Part shown: piece after piece, positions 11,792-23,445 of the stretch | How the letters are laid out: every line of letters starts with the position of its first letter | Numbering within the stretch: the first letter of the stretch is position 1 | NCBI RefSeq assembly: GCF_033115175.1 | Contig: NC_084839.1 | Span: 41,339,501-41,403,500 of the forward strand | Reading direction: 5' to 3' | Origin: Lepus europaeus | Taxonomy: Eukaryota; Chordata; Mammalia; Lagomorpha; Leporidae | DNA length: 64,000 bases | Position numbers and translations under genes: made by a program | The notes under the pieces: model-generated | The model's input: only the letters and a program-made list of their open reading frames with translations | Told to the model about the DNA's origin: nothing | The model's database searches: none

Positions 11792-12054
11792 TTCCAACTA
11801 CTGGTTCACTCCCCAAACGCCTGCAACAGCCAGAGCTGGGCCAGGGCTAAGCCAGGAGCCCAGAACTCCATCTGGATCTCCCACGGGGGCAGCAGGGGCC
11901 CAAGCGCTTGGGCCACCTTCTGCTGCTTCCCAGGCACAGGAGCAAGGAGCTGGATCAGAAGCAGGGCACCTGGGACACACACAGATCAGCACCCTAATAT
12001 GGGACACCGGCGTCACGAGTGGTGGCCTAACCTGCTGCACCCCCACACCAGCCC
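11696..12054 (-). repeat. CSINE, tail-to-tail with the preceding copy
   Basis: Reversed tail AAGATTTCTTTCTC, a GA tract about 65 bp long (11722-11787), body, and CCTAACCTGCTGCACCCC. Its tail meets the tail of the forward copy at 11480-11695, giving an inverted SINE pair. Confidence 0.92.
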
Positions 12055-12514
12055 CAAGATCTCTGGTTCTGAGAGCTTTTTCCTTGTGGGCTGGACTCCT
12101 CTGCTGGACAAACAATGCCCCACAACTTCGGGATTTAGAACAAGGACTGTTTGTCTTGTGTCTCGCATTTCGTGCATCAGGAATGTAGGGGCACCTGCTT
12201 GGCTGATTGCTCTGTATCTTCTGGCATGGACAGAGGGCACACGGTGGCATTCAGCTGGCCGTGGAGCTGGAAAGCAGGGTCCAGGCCAGCTTCTCTTGTC
12301 TGGTGCATGGTGGGGAGGGCTGAAAGCTGGGCTGGGCCCCTCCACGTGGCCTCCGCAGCACGCAGGCCTCGGTCGCTCGGCTTCTCCCGGGGTGGGGTTC
12401 CCAGGGATCAAGTAGAGGCTGCATGGCTTTGTATGACCCAGCTGTGGAAGTCACACAACACCACTGCCGCCGGTTTTCCACGTGGGCCGGAGGGAAGGGA
12501 GGTAAACTCTGCCT
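12055..12514 (-). repeat. Probable ancient LTR-type repeat, family not identified
   Basis: Text of the type AATGCCCCACAACTTCGGGATTTAG, TCAGGAATGTAGGGGC, CTCCACGTGGCCTC and GGCTGCATGGCTTTGTATGA resembles an old mammalian LTR-like repeat seen across placentals. I cannot name the subfamily and the strand is a guess. Confidence 0.4.
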
Positions 12515-12606
12515 GGAGCAGCTGGGACGAGAACCAGTGCCCATATGGGATGCTGGCACTTCAGGCCAGGACTTACTTTAACCCGGTGCGCCACAGCGCT
12601 GGCCCC
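12515..12606 (-). repeat. CSINE 5' fragment
   Basis: Only the tRNA-like end remains: GGAGCAGCTGGGACGAGAACC through CCATATGGGATGCTGG to GCGCCACAGCGCTGGCCCC. Confidence 0.9.
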
Positions 12607-13035
12607 ACGGATGATTTTTTATATATAGCCAGAACCAAGAGTATTGCTCAAGGCTCTGCAGTTTTCTTAAATCATCTGTCAGTTACAGGACAATTTGATT
12701 AAGGAATGTAAGAAACCTGATTAAGTTTATTTCTCATCTGTGAAATAAGAAATCTATTGGAGAGATATTTTTTAACATATTACCTATAACATATTTAGCC
12801 TGTCAGTGGCAGGAGCATGAAAGATTTGCCGCCATGTTTTGAAATCACATTTTTCTGACTTGAAATTTCCGTGTCTGCCTTTGGCTGTACATGAGCTAGT
12901 GTTCCGGCTTCTAAACCTCTCTGCCAAGGTTCAAGGCAGCTTTCCTAAACATGTAAGGCCGGCGGCCCAGTCTACCAAAGGATCCTTTGGCATGACACAG
13001 GAAGAGAGCAGCACTTTCAAACATATCTTAATTTT
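12607..13035. other. A/T-rich unique sequence
   Basis: Repeat-free. Carries GAAACCTGA at 12712-12720 (a MEF3-type SIX site on the minus strand), CTGTCAG twice and TGATTAAG twice. No gene. Regulatory role unproven. Confidence 0.35.
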
Positions 13036-13307
13036 TACAAAAGCTTTACTTATTTATTTGAAAGGCAGAGTTATAGAGAGAGAAATGAGGAGAAGAGAGA
13101 GAGAGAGAGAGAGGTCTTCCATCTGCTGGTGTACTCCCCAAATGGGTGGCAGGGGCCCAAGGACTTGGCCATCCTCCACTGCTTTCCTAGGTGCACTAGC
13201 AGGGAGGTGGATCAGAAGTGGAGCAGTTAGGACTTGAACCAGTGCTCATATGGGATGTTGGCATTGCAGGCAATGGCCTAACCCACTGTGCCACAATGCC
13301 AGCTCCC
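13036..13307 (-). repeat. CSINE, internally deleted
   Basis: Reversed tail TTTACTTATTTATTTGAAAGG, GA tract, shortened body, end ACTGTGCCACAATGCCAGC. Confidence 0.9.
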
Positions 13308-13564
13308 AAGTTTTTATTTTAGCCATAAAATGCAAAATGAGGCTGTGCTAACATGTTGCATATGGACAGACGCTGGTGCCCATCTCCAGGCCATATCTCA
13401 GGTGGAAACATTATCCAGAGTATGGGATATGACAGCAGTAGAGAGAGAGGATGCCTGCAGACTGTGATCCAGGCCCTGGACCACCTGAGAGCCTCACGTG
13501 ACTGAAGTTCTTGAGTTTATGGGTGTCGGGATGATCATATCTGGTTTTTTTGGTTGTTTGTTTT

Positions 13565-13906
13565 TCTGTTTTTAATTTGACAGAGTTAAACAGTGAGAGA
13601 GAGAGAGAGACAGAGAGAAAGGTCTTCCTTCTGTTGGTTCACTCCCCAAATGGCCGCCACAGCCGGTGCACTGCGCTGATCTGAAGCCAGAAGCCAGGTG
13701 CTTCTTCCTGGTCTCCCATGCAGGTGCAGGGCCCAAGCACATGGGTCATCCTCCACTGCACTCCCGGGCCACAGCAGAGAGCTGGACTGGAAGAGGAGCA
13801 ACCGGGACTAGAACCCAGCGCCCCAACTGGGACTAGAACCCAGTGCCCATTTGGGATGCTGGCACCACAGACAGAGGATTAACCAAGTGAGCCACGGCGC
13901 CGCCTC
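13565..13906 (-). repeat. CSINE, young subfamily with internal duplication
   Basis: Body ends in a near-tandem repeat of GGGACTAGAACCCAG (13804 and 13829) before GCCACGGCGCCGCC. The duplicated box is shared with the copies at 19609, 49897 and 57155, so it is a subfamily marker. Confidence 0.92.
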
Positions 13907-15215
13907 TTATAACTGATTTTATACCTCATCCAATGTTAGATATTTTTACGGTCTGTAATGTACATATGACGTGAGTATATTTAAGCACACATATGGAGCA
14001 TGCCAAGACATGTGAACACACACTTGGGAGACCCATGCAATCTAATTTTGCCAAAATTTATTAGGCATGTCATATGTGCACATACACACTATGCTGAAGA
14101 TACGAAGTCTTTGCCTTTATGTATTTTAAAAAGGAAGCTAGGTTAAAAAGAAAACATGATTAGAATAAAGCATCATGCCAGAACTGCTTATAAAGTCCTG
14201 TGGGACCCTCAAGCAAGCGTAAGTCAGTCCTTCCTGGGGAGCTAACCAGGCAGGGCTTCACGGTGGAGGTGACATATGAGCTGGGGTCAGTGACACTGAT
14301 ATCCGTGTGACCAGGGCACTGTGGCAGACCCTTGCTCTTGCTCCACCTCTTCTTTGGAACTTTTCCAGCTCTGTTGCAGCTTCCCCTGAGCACGGTGATC
14401 CACGCTGAGCACAGTGATCCACGCTGCACACAGTGTTCTGGAGAGCGAGGAAGGAGAATGTTTCCAAACTCCTTCCTGTGGACTCCTGGAACGAGGCCGT
14501 GTGCCCCTCAGATGCATGTCACACACCTGTTTGCAAATGGGAACTAGGCGTGGAACTTGGCACCTCTTAGCGTCCTGATGAACATGCGACGGATGGCAGT
14601 GAACTTGACCACACCAGCTCATTAGCCACTGTCTTTGGGCAATAGCTAACAGCAATCCCTGTGCCTTTATCTTCAGCTCCCAGACCACGGATTTCACAGC
14701 CCCAGTCTGTGGGTCATGCACTTCGCTTCACCTGCCCTGGCCCGTCCACTCAGAGCTTCCGTGAGCTCTTCCTGAACTCGTGTCATCCGCTTGGGCCCTC
14801 ACAACTAGGACGGCACAGTGTCACCTGCAAATCAAGAGACTTCCAGATCCTGAAAGGGAGATATGAATAGCCTGGCAAGGGGGTAAAGCCAACTCTCTCT
14901 TTTCTGCCAGCTCAGCCAGCCCGAGAAAAGGCCGGGCCAAAGCGGGAACATCTCTGGAAGCCCCCTGAGTCTGGAAAAATCCATCGATGGCTCTGGAAAT
15001 GTTCTTTAGTCTGGTTCCCAGGCTGTGGTGCAACTGCCTTTGCCTAATGCTCTTTCGCGGGACAGCACTGGTGTAACTTGTCGGCTGGCTCCACTTCCTT
15101 GCCTCGGGCAGTGCTTTGCACTGTCATGTAATTTCTGTGTCTTGTGAAATAGCAATGATCAGACTTACCACTATACCCCCGGACCTATCGAAAGAATAAA
15201 TACAAGTTACACTCG
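13907..15215. other. Unique intergenic sequence with a 19-bp tandem doublet
   Basis: 14387-14405 and 14406-14424 are two copies of TGAGCACRGTGATCCACGC, followed by a partial third. No gene or interspersed repeat recognised. Confidence 0.45.
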
Positions 15216-15221
15216 TGAAAG

Positions 15222-15275
15222 GACCACGGGCCGGGGGCAGGGGTTTGCTGCTGTGGTTAAGATGCTGGGTTGGGG
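15222..15275 (+). repeat. CSINE 5' fragment
   Basis: GGGCCGGGGGCAGGGGTTTG followed by GCTGTGGTTAAGATGCTGGG is the start of a forward CSINE that breaks off where the L1 begins. Confidence 0.6.
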
Positions 15276-15277
15276 TG

Positions 15278-15650
15278 GTCACTAACATTGTACATAAGAG
15301 TGTTAATTGTTAAATTATCAACGGGAGTCATTGTGCACTTGCTCCCCATGTAGGACTCTGTCCTCAATGAGTTGTACTATGAGAATTAACTGTAAAACTT
15401 GTTCTCAAACAGTTTGTGTGTGTGTGTGTGAAAATTGTTGAAATCTTTACTTAGTATAGAGTTGGCCTTCTGTGTATAAAGTTAACTGAAAATGAATCTT
15501 AATGGAGAATGGGACTGGGAATGGGAGAGGGAGGAGGAGGAAGGGTGGGAGTGTGGGTGGGAGGGTGGATATGGTGGAAAGAATCACTATATTCCTAAAG
15601 TTGTATTTATGAAATTTGTATCCATTAAATAAAATATTTCTTTGGGAAAA
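15278..15650 (+). repeat. Rabbit-type L1, 5'-truncated 3' end
   Basis: Same 3'UTR as at 3239-3790: GAGTGTTAATTGTTAAATTA, CATTGTGCACTTGCTCCCC, GTTGAAATCTTTACTTAG, G-rich run at about 15510-15575, TTAAATAAAATATTTC. Confidence 0.9.
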
Positions 15651-15689
15651 AATAAAATGTAATCCACTGGCAATTATTTTCACCAAAAA

Positions 15690-15975
15690 GACAAATAAAA
15701 GATGTGAGATGCCGTGTGGGACAACCACAGCCTCATGAGAGGGCTTGGGTTCAAGTTCTGGCTCTGCTTCTGACTCCAGCTTCCTGCTAGTGCACACCAT
15801 GAGAGGCAGCAGGTGACGGCTCAAGTGGTTGGGTCCCTGCCACCCACATGGGAAACTCAGCTGCAATTTCAGGCTCCTGGGTTTACGTGGTTGAGCCCTG
15901 GCTGTCACAGGCATTTGGTGAGTGAACCTGTGAGAGTCCTCCGTCTCTGGCTTTCAAATAAAATTGATTTTGACA
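15690..15975 (+). repeat. CSINE, older copy
   Basis: Forward copy with CTCCAGCTTCCTGCTAGTG, CCTGCCACCCACATGGG, GTTGAGCCCTGGCTGTC and tail CAAATAAAATTG. The 5' box is diverged. Confidence 0.85.
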
Positions 15976-16164
15976 TTCTGAAAAAGAGAACTACAGGATT
16001 CCATGGAGGAAGATTATACTCTTTGGCTACGGAAAGGTAGTTTGTTATTTTGTTTTGTTGTTTTTGTTGTTGTTATTTTGCTTGGGTCACCTAGGCAGTC
16101 TATACTAGATTCACCTTAGTAGTGCATCAGAAGTTTCTTCCCTCTGCTCTTTTTTTTTTTTAAT

Positions 16165-16432
16165 TTTTAAAAAAGATTTATTTTATTTATTTGAAAGACA
16201 GGGTTACGGAGAGATCCTCCATCCCCTGGTTTGCCCCTCAAATGGCCAAGATGGCCTGAGCCAGGACAGACCAAAGCCCAAATACTTGAGCCATCCTCCG
16301 CTGCTTTCCCAGGCTCATCCGCAGGGATGTTGGATTAGAAGTGGAGCAGCCGGGACTCGAGCCAGTGCTCATACGGCATGCTGGCGTTGCAGGCAGTGGA
16401 TTAACCCGCTGCGCCACAGCACCGCCCCCACA
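16165..16432 (-). repeat. CSINE
   Basis: Reversed tail AAAGATTTATTTTATTTATTTG, body, and CTGCGCCACAGCACCGCCCCC. Confidence 0.92.
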
Positions 16433-18623
16433 CCGCTGCTCTTTTATTCTCTTTCTTTCCTGTGACTGTTGGCCTTTTCATCATGTCACTCCACCCCCCA
16501 CCTTTCCCTCAAAGTCCCGATTCTTCCTCCTTGCGGCCTCTGGCTCCAGCTGTCAGTCATCACTCTGGCACAGGAGATGAGGGGAGACAGCCCTTCCCAG
16601 CTCAGCCTCAGAGGACATAGCAACAAAACAAACAGATCCATCTGTTGCTAATATTGTTTGCTTCTTGGAGCACACTATGATAACTGAGTCTCTGTCAGTT
16701 TCCTCTGGCTCATCAAAGACTTCCTTACATTTTCCCAATTTGGAAAATCACTCTCGCTGTTCAATTATTGAAAAACTAAATATCCACGTATGGCTTTCCC
16801 GACTCCTCATTGGAAAGCAATGCCCTCCCTTTCACTTGGGAGGCTTATGCATCACATGATATCTCACCACGGCACAGTCCAGAACTGGAGAGAATATTTA
16901 TAAATAACGGGTCCAAATGAAACCCCAAGCCAAATGAGAATCAAATCAATAAGTAATGGGTATGGATTTGAAGCATTCTCCAAGGGAGTTCCAGGTTGGA
17001 GAAACTGACTGACAGAGAGCAGAGCTAAGAATCCATATGACTTTGTTCTGGGATAAGACTTCCTGGTTGCAGGTGGTATCTATATGGGGAGGTAGCCCAG
17101 CACCCTGAGAGGATCAGCCTGGGTAAAATGAGCCTGTTTCCTAGATGAGAGGAAGCGCAGGATAAAGGCCTAGGGGGTTCCATAGGGCTGGAGCTAGTGG
17201 AACATTGTATCAGTAGGATGAAGTTGGCCCTAAGTAATGGAACATCCAATAGTTAGGGAACATCCAATAATTAGGGAATACCTTGGTTCACATAAATAAA
17301 TAAAAATGTGTAGAGGTAGATCAACCTTCAGGTGCAGTCGGATTGGGGCTCTGCCTTAGTTTCTTTGGAATTCCCAAAAGTCCACCCTCCCCCATGGGTT
17401 GGCCTTACGCTTAGCCTATCTCTTCCCTCTGAGAAGCAAAATAGCTACAGCAGTGCTCCACCACAACTTGGTATCACCCATTCCAAGTGGAGAACAATCT
17501 TCTTCCATTAATGGACTCAGGAGTATAACTCCTGCACTTCTCGGCTATTCAACAAGCCTAAACCAATCATGACTGTTTACAGAAAGGCATGCTGACCCAA
17601 GCTTGGGTTACATGACCATCCTTGCAACCAATAAGTGGCAAGAGGGGTGGAGTTATAGTGACGGCATTTAGATCATCAGGACTCTCCCAGGAAACTGGGG
17701 CTGAGGTCAGTACCACCCGAACCACATGGCTGCAGGGCAAGGGAGACGAGTGAGGAGTTCCCAGAGGAAGATCTGGGTGCTGTTAGGAAGAGATGCACGG
17801 AATGGGGTCCGGTGGAACTGTCCCTGCATTCTGCTTGAATCAAGGAACTGTGGAAAGGAAAGAAAAGAAATCCAGAAGACAGCCACTCACAGGGCCCAGG
17901 GGGAGTGGTGGGGATCTGGACTGCAGGGTGGAGTAAGGTGGGCGCAGAACCAAGGAAAGAGGGAAGGGGATCCCGGATGTGGCTGTTTTAAATAAAATCC
18001 TTTTTGAAGCTCCAGCAATGTTTTAGCCGTGTAACGAGGACGAGGGTAAGGTTTATTGCTGGGCCAGGGCCAAGAGCCACACTGACCCTTGAAGTTATAA
18101 AAATAGTGCTCATTGGCGAGAGAAAGAATAGAGGGCTAGAGCCAGGTTCTCTGGGTCAGGACTCCACCCCAGCAAAGAGTCTATCAGGAATGTCAATGCC
18201 TGTATTTCAGGTGCAAAGAAGGGGACATTTCTTTGCACCTCCCTGAGCTGTAGAAATGTGACATCTCCAATTTGGAGAAACTGAGAGCTGTGACAGATAA
18301 ATCCAGGCCTCTTTGGGATTCCTGACCCCTAATCCATTCCACTCCTTCTCCTCCCAAACCGTCTGTTCTCTTGCCTTTTATTCCTCTTCTACTTTCTTTT
18401 TCCCAAAGGACTTCCCTTTCCCCATCTCTTCTGTTGACCTCGTATCTTTATTCCTTTTTTCCTCCTCTGTATCCATATTCTTTCCCCTTCAAATTCCCCT
18501 TTTCCCTTCCTCCTGCTATTTGACAATTGTTGACTTTTTTGAAAGTCATGGTCAATTTATTGGGATTATGTAATCACCAAAATGTAAATGATTTGGCTCA
18601 TCCTTCCCCATATAGTCTTTTTT
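16433..18623. other. Intergenic sequence, mostly unclassified, no gene seen
   Basis: 17239-17274 holds two 18-bp units of GGAACATCCAATARTTAG. The stretch about 17310-17720 reads like an old interspersed repeat (CCAATCATGACTGTTTACAG, CATGACCATCCTTGCAACCA) but I cannot name it. 18340-18530 is pyrimidine-rich. Open frames are short and without domains. Confidence 0.35.
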
Positions 18624-19267
18624 ATAGCATTTCATATTTTTTTATTTTTGAAGATTTCTCTTATTTTATTTTTTAAAGATTATTTATTTATTTGAAAGGC
18701 AGAGTTACAGAGAGGCAGAGGCAGAGAGAGAGATAGGGAGAGAGGTCTTCCATCCGCTGGTTCACTCCCCAAGTGGCCGCAACGGCTGGAGCTGGGCTGA
18801 TCCGAGGCCAGGAGCAAGGAGATTCTTCCAGGTCTCCCACATAGGTGTAGGGGCCATCTTTTACTGTTTTCCCAGGCCATAGAAGAAAACTGGGTAAGAA
18901 GTGGAGCAGCCAGGACTCGAACCAGTGCCCAGTGGGATGCTAGCACTCAGGCAGTGGCTTTACCTACTATGCAACAGTGCCAGCCCCTCTTATTTTATTT
19001 GAAAGGCAGAGTTACAGAAACAGAGAAAGAAGAGGAAATGGAGGGGTGTTTTCCAACCACTGGTTCACTCCCCAAATGGCCACAATGGCCAAGGCTGGGC
19101 CAGACCTATGCCAGGATTCAGGAGACTCTCCCAGGTCTCCCATGTAGGTGCAGGAGCCCAAGCACCTGGACCATCCTCTGTTGCTTTCTCAGACACCTGG
19201 ACAGGGGGCTGGAGAAGAAGTGGAGCTGCATGGGATGCTGGCACTGCAGGCAGACTTCTCCCTCCCT
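18624..19267 (-). repeat. CSINE (host copy of the nest), split by another CSINE
   Basis: Body at 19001-19262 and tail-side remnant at 18624-18670, bracketed by CCATATAGTCTTTTTT at 18608-18623 and from 19268. It is interrupted by the copy at 18672-18986. Confidence 0.75.
18672..18986 (-). repeat. CSINE inserted in the tail region of another CSINE
   Basis: Full reversed copy from TTTAAAGATTATTTATT to AACAGTGCCAGCCC. The 14-bp CTCTTATTTTATTT occurs at 18658-18671 and 18987-19000 as its target-site duplication. Confidence 0.9.
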
Positions 19268-19278
19268 CCATATAGTCT

Positions 19279-19588
19279 TTTTTTTTTGACAGATAGTGTT
19301 AGACAGTGAGAAGAGAGACAGAGAAAAAGGTCTTCCCTCTGTTGGTTCACTCCCCAAATGGCCGCTACAGCAGGCACTACACTGATCCAAAGCCAGGAGC
19401 CAGATACTTCCTCCTGGTCTCCCATGCGGGTGCAGGGGCCCAAGCACTTGGGCCACCCCCCACTGCCCTCCCATGTCACAGCAGAGAGCTGGACTGGAAG
19501 AGGAGCAACCAGGACTAGAAGCGGCGCCCATATGGGATGCCGGCACCACAAGTGGAGGATTAACCAAGTGAGCCACAGCACCAGCCTC
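19279..19588 (-). repeat. CSINE with 13-bp target-site duplication
   Basis: Poly-T, GACAGATAGTGTTAGACAG, body, GAGCCACAGCACCAGCC. CTCCATATAGTCT lies at 19266-19278 and 19588-19600. Confidence 0.93.
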
Positions 19589-19610
19589 TCCATATAGTCT
19601 TGAACTTGAT

Positions 19611-19935
19611 TTTTTTTTTTTTTTTGTGACAGGCAGAGTGGATAGTGAGAGAGAGAGAGATAGAGAGAAAGGTCTTCCTTTTTGCCCTCCAATGGCCGCT
19701 GCGGCCGGCGAATCTCGCTGATCTGAAGCCAGGAGCCAGGTGCTTCTCCTGGTCTCCCATGCGGGTGCAGGGCCCAAGCACTTGGGCCATCCTCCACTGC
19801 CTTCCCAGGCCATAGTAAAGAGCTGGCCTGGAAGAGGGGCAACCGGGATAGAATCTGGCGCCCCATCCGGGACTAGAACCCGGTGTGCCGGCACTGCAAG
19901 GCGGAGGATTAGCCTGTTAAGCCACGGCGCCGGCC
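19611..19935 (-). repeat. CSINE, young subfamily, 10-bp target-site duplication
   Basis: Poly-T, GACAGGCAGAGTGGATAGTG, body with the duplicated GGGACTAGAACCCGG box, end AAGCCACGGCGCCGGCC. TGAACTTGAT flanks it at 19601-19610 and 19936-19945. One of the least diverged copies. Confidence 0.95.
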
Positions 19936-20987
19936 TGAACTTGATCTTAAAAAATGATTACAGAACGTAGAGGAGAGAGAGGTTCACAGAACCAACGGAG
20001 CCAGGACAGCCAGCTCCTGTGTGAGTTCAAAAAGTCACTTCAGCTCTCTGAACTGCAGCCTTCTCTACTTGAAAAACGAAGAGATGGGTTATATAGATAT
20101 TTCAGGGCCCTTGCAGGTCCCTTTAAGACATCTGAGAAAGGAGTTCGGGAGGCAGTTCTTCTGTGACATCTTACATACTGGGGATGGAGACCAGCGAGTG
20201 CTAATTGTTAGCTCACAGCAATGACCACGCTCAGCCCTCCTCACACCTTGGTAGGAGAATCACAGGGTCACTGTCGTACAGAGGCTCTTTGGTGTCACTT
20301 GCAGATGATACCAGAAAGCAAAACTCTATCTGGGAGTGTCTTGATTGAAGGAACGTTTTGTGAGATCTAGAACGCTTTGTCAGATCCAGAATCTGGCTGA
20401 GAGGTGTTTATTTTCTCTCTTTCAGCCTTGGAGTCTGTCATCCTATGGTCTTTCCCCGTCCACGGTTTCTGATGAGACGAGCTGCGCATCTTCTCGAGGC
20501 TCTTTGCATGCGACGTGTGGCTGCACGTTTGAAGCCTTCGTTGCCACTTTCATGTGGTGCGTCTCTGAGTTTTTCCAACCTGAAGTTCATTGAGCCTTTA
20601 GATATCTGTACACTTGTGGTTTTCCTCAAATTTGGGGATTTTTGGACATTATTCAATCAAATGTTTTTCTGTTCCTTTCTTTCTCTTCTTTCCTTCCAGG
20701 ACTCTGATTATGCTTAAATTGGTGCACTTGATGGTGTCCCACAGGTGTCTCAGGTTTGTTTTCCTTTCCTTTTGTTCCTTAGATTGGATCATCAAGCGAT
20801 CTGTCTTCAATTTTGTTGGTTATTTTGCCAGCACAAATCTTCTGTTCCCTTCTAATGAATTTCTGTCTTCAGTTACTGTATTTTTCAGCTACAGAGTTTC
20901 TATTTGCCTTCTTTTAGTGGTTTCTGTTTCTCTATCAACGTGTTGTGTTCTGTGAAACATTTCCATGCTTTCCCTTAGTTCTTTTGT

Positions 20988-21311
20988 TTTAATTAATTAA
21001 TTAATTTTAGAGGTAGAGTTACAGACAGAGAGAGGGAGAGACAGAGCAAAGGTCTTCCATCCACTGGTTCATTCCCCAAAAGGCTGCAATGGCTGGAGCT
21101 GAACCAATCTGAAGCCAGAAGCCAGGAGCTTCCTCTGGTCTCCCACATGGGTGCAGAGCTGAAACACTTGAGCCATCCTCCACTGCCTTCCCAGGTCATA
21201 AGCAGAGAGCTGGATCAGAAGTGGAGCAACTGGGGCTCGAACCGTCGCCCATATGGGATGCTGGCACTGCAAGCAGCAGATTTTACTCACTGCGCCACAG
21301 CGCTGGCCCCA
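20988..21311 (-). repeat. CSINE inside the ancient L1
   Basis: Reversed tail TTAATTAATTAATTTTAGAGG to CACTGCGCCACAGCGCTGGC. The L1 text continues on both sides with TTAGTTCTTT repeated at the junctions. Confidence 0.93.
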
Positions 21312-21942
21312 TCCTTTAGTTCTTTAGATGTCATTTCCTTTAGCTCTTTAAACTGATCCTAAAATCCTCACCTGGCAAGTCCAATGTCTGAACCTCTTTA
21401 GGAACAATTTTGTTGATTTCATTTTTCACGTACATGGTATACATTTTCTTATTCCTTTGTGTGTCTCATAGTTTTTTGTTGTTGAAAAAACATTTTGAAT
21501 ATTATTAGTGGCAACTCTGGAAACGAATCTTTGAAGTCGTTGTTGTTTGTTGCATTTGTTGTTGTTTGTTTAGTGGCGTTACTGACCTTCGTGAAGTCTG
21601 TATTCTTTGTCATGTGTGGCCACTGAAGTCTGTTCTATTAGCTTCGTGGTCAGCTAATGATTGATTAGACATAGATTTAAAAAAAAAAGAAAACAATTGG
21701 AATTCTTTTTGCGGAAGGAGTCTGTGTGCTTTTTGGGTGTCTTCAACACTCAGCCAGGAATTTCACAATTCTACCTTAGTGTTCATTCTGCTTGTGGAGA
21801 TCTTCAAGGACAACCAGAGGGTACAGCTTGGAGCCCAGGTCTTTAGTGGGTATCCTACAGCCCTGGGCATGCATGTGGTCTTTCATTTTCAGGAATACAT
21901 CGGAGCTTTAAAAACTTTTCTTTACTTAAAAACTTATATTTC

Positions 21943-22215
21943 CTGGTGGCTGGCGCTGTGGCACAGCAGGCAAAGCCACCGCCTGCACTACTGGCGCCCC
22001 ATATGGGTGCTGGTTCAAGTGCCAGCTATATCACTTCCAACCCAGTTCTCTGCTAATATGCCTGGGGAAGCAGCAGAAGATGGCCCAAGTCCTGGAGGCC
22101 CTGCACACATGAGGGAGATCCAGAAGAAGCTCCAACTCTTGGATCAGCCCCACTCTGGCCGTTGCAGCCATTTGGGGAGTGAACAAGCAGATGGAAGATT
22201 CTCTGTCTCTCTGTT

Positions 22216-22246
<31 letters not shown>

Positions 22247-22292
22247 AACTCTGCCTTTCAAATAAATAACAAATAAATCTTTTTTTAAAAAA
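21943..22292 (+). repeat. CSINE inside the ancient L1
   Basis: Forward copy starting GGTGGCTGGCGCTGTGGC, CT tract near 22205-22245, tail AATAAATAACAAATAAATC. Confidence 0.93.
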
Positions 22293-22302
22293 CCAAACTT
22301 TT

Positions 22303-22634
22303 GGGGCCAGTGCTGTGGCAGAATGGGCTAAACTTCCACCTGCAGCGCAAGTATTCCATATGGGCGCCGGTTCTAGTCCTGGCTGCTCCTCTTCTGATCC
22401 AGCTCTCTGCTGTGGCCTGGGAAAGCAGTAGAAGAAAGATGGCCCAAGTCCTTGGGCCTCTGCACCCACGTGGGAGGCCCGGAAGAAAAAAGCTCTTGGC
22501 TCCTGGCTTCAGATTGGCGCAGCTCCAGCCGTGTGGCCATCTGGGGAGTGAACCAGTGGATGGAAGACCTCTCTTTGCCTCTGCCTCTCTATGTAACTCT
22601 ACATCTCAAATAAATAAATAAAATCTCAAAAAAC
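22303..22634 (+). repeat. CSINE, tandem with the preceding copy
   Basis: Starts GGGGCCAGTGCTGTGGC 10 bp after the previous tail; tail CAAATAAATAAATAAAATC. Same orientation. Confidence 0.93.
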
Positions 22635-23130
22635 CCACAAATTTTTATTTCCCAAAGCTTCTCACTCCCTGGGCTTTCTTTTCAAGCTTTTGAGTTGGTC
22701 TGTTGTTTGCCTGTTACCCACTGCTGCAGGCAGCAGCAACAGAAACACTTGCCTGCAAATGGTTTTGGCAAATGCCCTGTGGCAGTGGTTTTGGCACAGG
22801 GAAGGTTAGCCCAGCAGCAAGATAAAAGCAAGCCTTTTGAGCAGAAACCTAGGGAGCCACCACCCAGATCAAGGAAGGACAGTTTGTGAATGGGGACCAT
22901 TCTGCTCCCTCCTGCACTGACACTGAGACTCTGGGTAATACTTTCACTGCTACTCCTGAGCGGGAATGCTCCTAGAGAGAAATGCCACCAGTGTTGTTGG
23001 TCTCATTGAGATTCAGTTGCTTTCTTGAATACATGCTCTTTGGGTTATTGCATGTGGTTAGTTTTCAGAATTCTGAAAAAGCTGTTTCTGACACTTCATT
23101 TTTATGGAGGGGTGGGCTTTGGAGATCCTT

Positions 23131-23445
23131 ATTCACCCATTTTCACTGGAGAGTACCCTCCCTCCCTGAAATTTATTTCACAATCCCAGCAGAGCAGCTC
23201 CAAGACAGCAGGTTCAAATAATCGGCCCCCAGCCCAGCATGTAGTGTAATAGTGTTGAGTGCCGCTGAACTTTGCCTCCCACAGGAACACTGCTCTAATC
23301 CACGCCATCACCTATGAGACTGTTTGAAAAGATTTCAGCTGCTTTCTGCACACATCACATTCCCTCTGTCACATCTCTAGAATGAGAGGATATGGTAGTC
23401 CTCTCTCAATTTATTGTCAGGGAAACTGAAGTTCAGAGAGTCCTT
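23131..23445. other. Unclassified sequence; right end is MIR-like
   Basis: About 23400-23445 (TTTATTGTCAGGGAAACTGA, AGTTCAGAGAG) looks like the MIR core, continuing after the SINE at 23766 (GACTTGCTTAAGG). No gene seen. Confidence 0.4.

Larger units (their letters stand above)
20395..23130 (-). repeat. Ancient L1 (L1M-type) 3' region, split by three CSINEs
   Basis: Old L1 3' sequence reads through GGTTATTTTGCCAGCAC, GAATTTCTGTCTTCAGTTAC, then after a CSINE resumes with TCCAATGTCTGAACCTC, CATAGTTTTTTGTTGTTG, AATATTATTAGTGGCAACTC and GTCTGTATTCTTTGTCATG. Later parts (21660-21940, 22640-23130) are assigned by continuity and are less certain. No intact reading frame. Confidence 0.65.

Noticed and set aside
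19118..19894. Frames of 225-258 codons across the SINE nest
   Set aside because: They run through CSINE bodies, whose low stop density in some frames gives similar peptides at every copy. Same for other SINE-borne frames.
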